A DNA stretch of 64,000 nucleotides. Source: Ephemerocybe angulata (taxonomy: Eukaryota; Basidiomycota; Agaricomycetes; Agaricales; Psathyrellaceae). Under the pieces are notes generated by a model, which had not been told where the DNA came from, ran no database searches, and was given only the letters and a program-made list of their open reading frames with translations. The first letter of the stretch is position 1, and each line of letters starts with the position of its first letter. A program made the translations under genes and the position numbers. This document shows, piece after piece, positions 56,772-64,000 of the stretch. Location of the stretch: NCBI GenBank assembly GCA_013368325.1, contig JAACJK010000219.1, positions 806,001-870,000 of the forward strand. Direction: 5' to 3'.

Positions 56772-58148
56772 CTAACTCGGGCGAACGTCCGCGACAGGGG
56801 ATGGGGATACGGCACGGGTGGCATACCTGAATCGATACATCGTTGAAAAAAGCACCTTGAAGACATCCTCAAATGCCCCTTCAGCAGGAGAAGTCTCTTC
56901 TACGACGCGATGGACAATGGTGTATCGAGAGACGTCTGGCATGCCACAAAGCTTGCTCCAGTACTGGGGCAGCAGGCGGGTGCTGTACAGACGAGGGCCC
57001 GTGTCTGGGGCTAGGAGGCCGCAGAAGACGAGAAATGAATCCTCAGAATGAACAAGAACGTCGTCGTAGTATACAGTAAAGATAGAGAGCACCGAGGCCT
57101 CAGATATGGGGTTTGGGGAGGTGAAGGTGATTGTCGGATCAATGCTCGAGATGTGACGGGCTTGAGTCGATAATCTGACAACTTTTATTCCCCGCGTCTC
57201 CCACCTGCTCTCGTCTTCTTCCTCGGCTTCTTCTTTTGGCACTGATATATCTGATGTAGAAAGTAGCTCAATGTAGAGAACCGAACTCGGAGGCGACTCT
57301 GTCAATGCAGAGTTGCAATAGCGCCTTTGGAGGTCGGCATGCAGCTGGCTGGGAGTAAGTCGTTTCAGACATTTGATCTCCCCGCGCGAGTTCTTGAGCT
57401 GTTGGAGCCGCATACCAACCTGCTCCCCCGTTCGCAACCTCCCCGTCGTCACGTATATCCAGTCGGAGATAAAGCGGTTGCGCGAGAACTGACGGAGTAG
57501 TCTCGTTTCTCCGGATTCATCAGGAATATAGCTTTTAAGGCCTTCGATGAGTGCCGTCTCGAGCTCTGGGGGCCAGAGAGCTTCACCTCCTTCCACAATC
57601 CTCCGGTCTTGGTGTTCTCCGCGTACCGACTGAAAAACATTTCGCGTCAGAGGGCTCGAACTATCCAGAAAGTTGGGATATTCAAATCCATCCTCGAACG
57701 GAGATTGCAGTCCTGGAAACCGTGCAGGAGATGAGCAAGGTGAAGCGCCAGGGTCGAATTCATCAAGGTCGTCAATCAGCATGTCGTCACTGTCCCCGGT
57801 ATTCCCTTCAACTTGATGAACTTCGGCGTCAATCTCTTCTTCCAAGCAGACGCTGAAGGGCTCGCGCTTGGTCTTCTCACTTTCTGCAGTATTGTCTTCG
57901 ATCGCTTCGTCATTGTCATCCCCAGTGCTGTCTGCTGACGTTGAAAAGGGGCTAAGGGAAGAGCATCTTTTAAACGGCAGTGGGGAAACGGGCAAATAAG
58001 ACTTTCGGCGGGTAATTGGACTCTTTCTTGAGTTGATGGAATGGGGGTCTAGCACATCCGTTTCTGGGTCATTGGCATTCGGATGAGCATCGCCTAGTAT
58101 GCGTCCAGCCTGTTCTTGTTTCTTCTCATTGCCACTACCGGGGGCCAT
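56772..58148 (-). CDS. TEA/ATTS-domain transcription factor
   Basis: A single uninterrupted frame of 458 residues from the ATG at 58148. The longer open frame to 58214 begins at a TTG. The DNA-binding TEA domain is at about residues 190-253: LWPPELETALIEGLKSYIP, then FSRNRFISDWIYVTTGRLRT and GEQVGMRLQQLK. These match the three helices of the AbaA/Tec1/TEAD family, including the R-N-x-x-I and T-G-x-x-R-T-x-x-Q-V pattern. The N-terminal 180 residues are acidic and disordered. The C-terminal half is mixed alpha/beta and could be a cofactor-binding part. Family members control development in fungi; the target here is unknown. Confidence 0.82.
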   Translation of the reverse strand: MAPGSGNEKKQEQAGRILGDAHPNANDPETDVLDPHSINSRKSPITRRKSYLPVSPLPFKRCSSLSPFSTSADSTGDDNDEAIEDNTAESEKTKREPFSVCLEEEIDAEVHQVEGNTGDSDDMLIDDLDEFDPGASPCSSPARFPGLQSPFEDGFEYPNFLDSSSPLTRNVFQSVRGEHQDRRIVEGGEALWPPELETALIEGLKSYIPDESGETRLLRQFSRNRFISDWIYVTTGRLRTGEQVGMRLQQLKNSRGEIKCLKRLTPSQLHADLQRRYCNSALTESPPSSVLYIELLSTSDISVPKEEAEEEDESRWETRGIKVVRLSTQARHISSIDPTITFTSPNPISEASVLSIFTVYYDDVLVHSEDSFLVFCGLLAPDTGPRLYSTRLLPQYWSKLCGMPDVSRYTIVHRVVEETSPAEGAFEDVFKVLFSTMYRFRYATRAVSPSPVADVRPS

Positions 58149-58306
58149 AGTAGATTGCACACTCTTCAGGTTTTGTGGCAGATATGCGACGCCTGTAGTA
58201 GCATCATGAGTCAACTCTGGAAAGGTAAGAAGGTAAACGGTGGTACCGGACCCGCCTTTTTCTACCGCTATTTCTTGAGGCTTAGGGCAGCTGTACTTAT
58301 CGTTTT

Positions 58307-60218
58307 CTAGGATATATAATCAGTAAACAGGCCCATGAAGGTGATGGATTGACCGTCACCATCACCGAGGAGAAAAGCTCCCTTCAAAGCAAACCGCCAA
58401 TTGTCGTCGTGAACCAATGCAACTCTAGCACCCGTCTACACATAAGGTCAGTATGAATATACTGAGAACATCGTAGAATATGAACTTTTTGAAGGAGTTG
58501 GGTTGTCATTGAATCGGAAGGATGGAAACTCTATGAGAGACCTCGTGTTAGTTCCCTCCCAACTTCAAATCAAGCAACACCGTACCTGACGAGATTTATT
58601 ACAAAGTAATCTGAAGTCCACCCCGTCAAGGATGACATCCTCATCCACCTCGCCCCGCTTTAACCCATTTGCTGAGTCAAGGCTATCCATCTCAATCGTA
58701 CCCAGGGTCGAATTCTTCAGGAAATCAGATTCTCCATCGCTCCCACCGCATTCTTTTGGGGGGCCAGACACACGACGCTTGTCCATCTGCACACGAAACT
58801 CCTGCGAAAATGCCATCTTGTACCCCCTCAAGTAAAGCGACTGGTCCATCACATGCGCAGTCTCACTGATACCCACACGCGCCTCATAAGACCACTGCCT
58901 CTGTCGAGCCCACGACGAAGGTGCAACGCGTCCGCACCTACGGCCCGGGGCTGGCTTGTTGTCCAATCTCAAGGGATAGTGCAGTAAAGGCTCGCGAAAA
59001 GCAGCCAGCGCCCAGCTTTCACATTTGATAGCCCCTGTGACGATGTAAAGTGACTCCCCATTGTCCATTTCGCAAAGAGATTTGGCGTGCATGTAGAGCA
59101 GTCCAGCAGACTGGATGAGGGTATTACGCAAGACGTTGTGGCTCGTGAGCTCTTCGGACTCGGCTGCAGAAGTTGGGATTACCACAGCACCTTGCCGGGA
59201 CTCGCATCGAAATTTGACTTGCGCTGGACCTCTGGAGAGTAGATGTAAGTCATGATTTCAACTGGAGAGAAAGGGGGAACCTACAGGCCATCTGCCCTGT
59301 CTACCATGTGAGACGATATACCCGGCGACGCTATGATGTCGCCTTCCGACACCTCATCAATGTCAATCGTAACAGCTCTCCCCGGAAGCTCGTAGGTCTC
59401 GTCAAGGAGCCTAGCCCTCTCTTGGATCGCCGCTCCGTCTTCCCAGAGATTGAACAACTTCTGAAAGCCCTCCTCCACGCTGTAGATCCCAACGTCGCCA
59501 GGCACAACCCCCCGCTCCTTTCCAGTTCGCAGTGTGCTTTGAGGCTTTGGTTGCCAACAAGGCAAGCCCCTCCCAGAACCGAGAAGACTGCAGAGATAGA
59601 TCTCCGGGATAGTCATCTGTTCGACACTTAGGCGCCCACTGGCATCTTGCTCCTCAGTCGAAATCTTAACGGCATGAATACGGGAAGATGCAAGGTCTCA
59701 TCGAACACGTACCACTGTAATATCCGGTGAGTCGCCCGGATGCACTGGCAAAAGTCGTGACATCAGTCGCTGGAATTGAACGTCGACCGTCGTTGGGGAA
59801 GGTAGACCATGGCTGCTGACTCGGGGTGGTGTGATTGGCGACGGGCGGAAAGAAACCCTGGGGGTCTGAATCGCCTCGATCTTAGGTTTCTGCAAGTATG
59901 GCTTGTACCGAGCGGGTCCTCGAGCGACCTTCGCCCTAGTAGCAGTACGACCACCGCTCGTGGATACCTTCCTAGTCACAGTTTTCTTGGCCCTTTTGCT
60001 CCCTACATAGATAGAAAAAGTAAGAAATAAAGCCTTTGAATGGGACTGTAAAGACTTCACTCACGACGCGGACCATCGCCCCCAGCAGGCATAAACCGAA
60101 TGGCGTTCTGTGCCATCGTATCCTCTTGGTCGCCGTTGTTACTGCTAGCTTCTCCAATGAATCCTTCCTGCAACCCACTACATTCCAGGGACTTGAAATT
60201 GGCCGCCTGTTCTGTCAT
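58307..60218 (-). CDS. Agaricomycete conserved protein ('EIYL / LYIVTG' family)
   Basis: Predicted 531 residues. Exons are 60218-60065, 60002-59713, 59616-59285, 59231-58586, 58530-58486 and 58435-58307. The N-terminal part is basic and Pro-rich. Family marks follow: TIPEIYLCSLLGSGRGLP, GDVGIYSVEEGFQKLFNL, then LYIVTGAIKCESWALAAF, and FHPSDSMTTQLLQK and ARVALVHDDNWRF in the last exons. I know this pattern from many uncharacterised Agaricomycete proteins. The intron between GDSPDITV and MTIPEIYL (59617-59712) is in phase, so the gene is read as one, though 59616 could be an internal start. Role unknown. Confidence 0.78.
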
Positions 60219-60577
60219 CGAGGGTCCAGCGAGCAATCAGCACTTAGACCGCCGGAATCAGGTCCTTCCACAATCAGATAGGGAGCAGGTGGAAGCAAGG
60301 CGGCAGGGGGTTGCGATTTATTAAAAGCACAAAGATAACACGCAGAGGGCAGTGTTCCCTCGGCCTCGTGCCCACGAAGGTTATTGTGCGTGTGGCAAGG
60401 CAGCACTTTGGAAGAAGTACTTACTCGCGCTGACTCGCCTATTTGCTACCGAACGGTTCGGACGACGTCAAGGTAACGCACATTGTTCGCCTACAAGCAT
60501 AACCAACCTTAATATACAAGGTAAATCCGATATCAATCCCAATGTCCAAAACAGCGTCCACAAATCCACTTACCGCC

Positions 60578-62993
60578 CTACACAAACCTTGTCCTCGACG
60601 ATTGCGACCCATCAGACCTCCTCTTCCCCTTCAAATCACCCTTCAAATCCCCACCCCACTTAATCGAATTAACCCTCCCCGGTGTCCCAGGGGCAGAGCC
60701 CATCCCACCCTCAACGCCATCCTCAACAATACCCAGATCCAAACCCGCCAACCCCGCAACACCCACCCCCGCACTCCCCTCCCCAAACCCCGCCATACTC
60801 GCCCCCGCACAGCGCCTCACAACCCCCCTCACAGCCCCCAACTCCCTACTAAACATCACAACCCTAACCTCCTTTGGCATATCGCCCAAACTCTCCTTCA
60901 GCATAAGCAACAGCTCCTCCAGCTGCCCAGGCGCACACTGATCCAAGTCGTCGAGGATGATTACGACGGGATCGGGCGCCTGCATGATCGAATGCGCGGG
61001 TCGGGACTCCGTTTCGCTGAGGGGTAGCTTCTTCCGACTTTGCGCGTGGACCTGCAGCGGTGAAATGACGAGTCTCTTGAAAAGCGCCGGAAAGTCGAGC
61101 GGATCAGCGTTCTTCCCTGAGCTCTGCATCACGCCGCTCGACACACTCGACGCCAGACCCTTAACATAAGCAGCAAGCTGAAACGCAATAGCCTTCGTCA
61201 TATCCTCAAGTCTCGGTGGCTCATCCCCACCATCGACACCTTCATCGCTGGAGGAGGGGGAGTGGTTATTGAACGTAAAATAGGCAGTGGCGACACCCAT
61301 ACGGCCGAATGCATCGATCAGCGAATGCGCGAGCTGCGTCTTGCCGCAATTCGCGGCTCCGTGCAGCCAGAAGACCCGCTTCAGTTCGGCACGGGATGAG
61401 AGGAGGGCCCAGGACGTTAGCATCTGCACCGTTGGTGAGGGGTTGGGTGAATGAGCTAGATTTAAGCGCGTGGGTTCTGTAGAAAAGGACGTGGACAGCT
61501 CTGCGAATAGATCAGACTCGGCTAGAGGGTAGATGTTGAATGTTACAGCGCGGAGGTGTAGAATTGAGGAGAACTGACTGATCAAGGCGTTGCGAAGCGT
61601 TTCCCTTTCGCTGAACACCTGGTTGAGATTTCCTAGTGGGCTGCCGGGGTCCTGCGGGAATGTCTCAAAGCGAATGGTTCTTCGCTTAATATCAGAGACG
61701 ATAAGGCTATCCTTCACTGTAAAACGATAAATCGGCTATATCGAGGTAGCAGTCGTTTGGATACGTACAAAGCTCGGGTTTTCTGAGGCATCGTTCCAGA
61801 ACTCTGAGAGACTGGGCCATCTCTAAGCATCCCTTGCCGTAGTACTGAACGCGCAAGTCGGCCGTCTGGTTGGCCTTTCCGGATAGAAATTGCTCAAGCA
61901 TCATTCTATACGAGGTGATCAGATGCAGAACAAGATCTTTGTCCTCCAAAATGTCGTTATTGTCCAAGAGCTATCAGAGGAGTTGTTGAGTGGACAAGGT
62001 CATTACGACGTTGGGCGCCTACTCACCGGCGAGATGGAGGCAAAGAGTCCAGCCGCCATGTCCACAAGAATTTTCGCATTCTACGCAGCCCCGAAGAGTC
62101 AGAATGTATCATCGTGAATACGATAAAATAATGACCGTACCGCTGTGCTTGGGATGCTGTCACCAAGGAGCTTAAGCTCCTTGGCGAGGGCCGCCCGTTC
62201 TCCATCTAAGTTATCCCGCTGCTTGGATCTCCAGTCGTCAGTAACCTTGGCCAGATGCTCGGCTTTCTCTTTTTCAGACATGATATGAATGACGGAAAGG
62301 ATCAAAGAGGGGCCCCCTTCAGCACCCGCGGTCACCTCGCCACTGGCCAGGTCCAGTGGGATCGCGAAACCTGAAACGCAGGGGACGATGAGCAGGGGTA
62401 CATACACAAGAGGCTAAGTTTCTGATCGCTCACTTGGGGACGCATGTCCGTTCTCAACTCCTTTTGTCAAAGCTTCGTCCCGCATCCGCAGAAGCTCTCC
62501 GAGACTGTAGGACGATGAGCGAGCAAGGGGCTTGCTGGCCCGAGATAGTCGGGGTATAGCAGAGTCGAGCACGACGAACGCGATCTCGGTGTCGTTGTTC
62601 ACGTCCACAAACCTGCAGAGAATCGAGAACCATCAGCTGGAGAACATGGGGATGGTGCCAAGGCGTTTGGACTGACTTTCTGCTATTCTCGAACCACTCA
62701 GGGTTCGCGCTCTTGCAAAACGCGGTCTTTGGCGATTTGACGGTCTGACCAGCCTTGGTCGTGTACTGCGCGTATACAGCTGCATTTGGGGCGCTGCCGT
62801 TCTTCCGTCGAAGATTACAGCATTTCTCAACTGCAATGTCCATTAGAACGCGATCGATGGCCCGCCACACTGACGATTCGACTCACATCTGAACTGGACT
62901 TGGGAACCCGCACTGTAGCGAGGCATAGCAGTTAGTTAGCCTACTACGACTTCAAATCATTCAAATGGGAGCTCACCTAGATTGTAAGCCCAT
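60578..62993 (-). CDS. C2-domain/NACHT-like P-loop NTPase (NLR-like, without C-terminal repeats)
   Basis: Predicted 666 residues. Exons are 62993-62977, 62912-62887, 62830-62677, 62612-62434, 62370-62141, 62080-62027, 61970-61769 and 61716-60578. Residues 8-160 look like a C2 domain (NLRRKNGSAPNAAVYAQYT, KSANPEWFEN, TEIAFVVLDSAIPRL). A helical linker follows. The P-loop domain has Walker A GAANCGKT at 407-414, Walker B VVIILDDLDQ at 538-547 and VVMFSRE at about 573-579. This matches the STAND/NACHT class used in fungal NLR-type sensors. The protein ends about 90 residues after Walker B, with no WD40, ankyrin or TPR repeats in this frame or just downstream. Confidence 0.8.
62163..62184. repeat. 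22-bp perfect palindrome in the C2-NACHT gene
   Basis: The run from CCAAGGAGC to GCTCCTTGG, centred on CTTAAG, is its own reverse complement. It encodes KELKLLG in exon 5 of the C2-NACHT gene. Confidence 0.7.
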
Positions 62994-63632
62994 GTCTGAC
63001 TGAAACTGTGGCGGGCAACGTGGGATGGTGGTAAGCGAGAAAGATGCCTTCCGAGCTTCAATGGCGGTTGATATTTATCCTCCTTGGAACTTCACAGCTT
63101 TACAGGCGCCAATCACTACACGCACAATTCATTGTAGCTCATATACCGCAACCATGACCCCTTACGCATGCCCCATCTGCCACAACGACCGTCCGTCGCC
63201 ATGAGCTCCATCTGGCTGTCCTTGGCGCCTATGTGTGTCCATTACACCCCACACCGTGCGGTTAGATTGCGAGGCAACTGCTTCTTCTTTTTACAAGTCC
63301 AGAAGCAAATAGCGCGCATTCGGAATGGCAGTGGAACCGAAATAGGGAGAACAATGAGGCTGCAGCGTGTGGCTCGAGGTAAGCCGCGAGGGGAACGAGG
63401 AAGAAATGGTTCGTGTGATCCGGACGAGGATCCGCCGGGATCAGGGGGAGGTGATCCCCAGCCGGCGCACGTGACGGGGAGCTTCGTGTCATGCTCCCGG
63501 GCGCATTGGCTTGCTCTTAACGCCCGTCTCCTCCCCCCCGTACCGCGATTTCTCTGTAGTCCCGCTCAGGAACGCCCCCCAACTCTAGGGACACAGCACC
63601 GACTGGATTGGCCGCTTTCTAGAGCCGTTACA
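62994..63632. other. Divergent promoter region, C2-NACHT (-) and L-type lectin (+)
   Basis: No coding frame is supported. The two genes start in opposite directions from this 639-bp interval. Confidence 0.5.
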
Positions 63633-64000
63633 ATGTCGACAAGAACGTGGACACTGCTGTCAATATGCCTTGTTCTGGCACAGGCTTTCTTTGGAGTTGT
63701 AGCCGCTGACGACAAAACGAAGTTGGGGAACAACACAATAGAACGGGTGAGTATCCTCTCTATTGACTTTAACAAAGCCCTTCTGGGCGCACACATCCCG
63801 TATCCACCACACTCGCAATCATAAAGGAGGAGGGAAGCGCCCAATCAGAACATCCACTTCGACGGTTGCTACCAATGAAACAACAAACTAATGCAACACC
63901 TTGACAGACTGTGCAGCTTCGAACACACTCCATATACGCCCCATACATCGACCAAGACCTCCAAAACAGGCATGCCCAATCCCCCCAGCGCATTACAACA
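63633..64000 (+). CDS. L-type (legume-like) lectin cargo receptor, 5' part only
   Basis: Exon 1 (63633-63746) encodes a signal peptide, LLSICLVLAQAFFGVVAADD, and ends NNTIER. After a 161-nt intron, exon 2 (from 63908) reads TVQLRTHSIYAPYIDQDLQN. This is the start of the carbohydrate-binding domain of the ERGIC-53/VIP36/Emp47 family, which carries glycoproteins between ER and Golgi. The next residues expected in the family are R-W-W-D-F, but the DNA reads AACAG|GCATGC. Exon 2 therefore probably ends at 63969 with an unusual GC donor. The gene runs out of the window. Intron 1 contains GAAGCGCCCAAT near 63835. Confidence 0.82.

Noticed and set aside
56772..58214. Start of the TEA-domain gene at 58214
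   Set aside because: The codon there is TTG. The first in-frame ATG is at 58148.
59281..59616. The 'EIYL' exon as the first exon of a separate gene
   Set aside because: The preceding exon ends in phase at a good donor, and the intron ends exactly before the ATG. A single gene is simpler, though an internal start remains possible.
59617..62030. TTAGGCGCCC near 59629 and GGGCGCCTA near 62012 as regulatory copies
   Set aside because: Both lie inside introns, differ from the core by an extra G/C step and have no fixed relation to a start.

Overview
The window is nuclear DNA of a filamentous basidiomycete, most likely an Agaricomycete (mushroom-type fungus); the species cannot be told. Genes are dense, with many short introns (mostly 50-100 nt, GT-AG). 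Several families expanded in Agaricomycetes are present: divergent BTB/POZ proteins, an F-box protein, and a conserved 'EIYL / LYIVTG' protein. All exon models were read by eye from ORFs and splice signals.

Layout. (1) 1-12,930, all minus strand: five BTB-like genes with charged coiled-coil tails, two hsp20 genes, and a BTB-family pseudogene cut by the left edge. (2) 12,931-21,517: a long gene-poor GC-rich stretch, then a disordered-protein ORF and an oligopeptide transporter (OPT) gene that may be one transcription unit. (3) 22,234-23,431: a gene of an unrecognised family, followed by a 351-bp hAT-like MITE with an 8-bp target duplication. (4) 24,854-42,690: seven more BTB-like genes, two hsp20 genes, one F-box gene and a second, internally duplicated member of the unrecognised family. 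(5) 42,892-48,582: three members of a small membrane-anchor/coiled-coil family around a membrane DnaJ gene. (6) 49,060-64,000: mostly housekeeping and signalling genes. These are the KDEL receptor (ERD2), a DUF4203-like membrane protein, a twelfth BTB gene, a TEA-domain factor, the 'EIYL' protein, a C2-NACHT-like P-loop protein and the 5' end of an L-type lectin.

The BTB and hsp20 genes form a repeated cassette. Read in the direction of transcription, BTB5-hsp20C-BTB4-BTB3 (minus) matches BTB6-[F-box]-hsp20B-BTB7-BTB8 (plus) gene by gene, including intergenic DNA: a large inverted duplication around a 12-kb spacer. A third, more diverged copy is BTB9-hsp20D-BTB10-BTB11, and remains of a fourth lie at the left edge. 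All four hsp20 promoters keep a perfect three-unit heat-shock element about 225-250 bp before the ATG.

The most interesting unexplained signal is a short element, TTAAGCGCCC. It occurs about 190-350 bp upstream of eight BTB genes (B1-B5, B7, B8, B12, one of them as ATTAGCGCCC), in a weaker form before B10, and farther away before B6. It recurs before the F-box gene and, inverted, just before the membrane-segment exon of all three coiled-coil genes. A TAAGCGCGC variant lies before both genes of the unrecognised family. It may be a shared cis-regulatory element linking otherwise unrelated accessory families.
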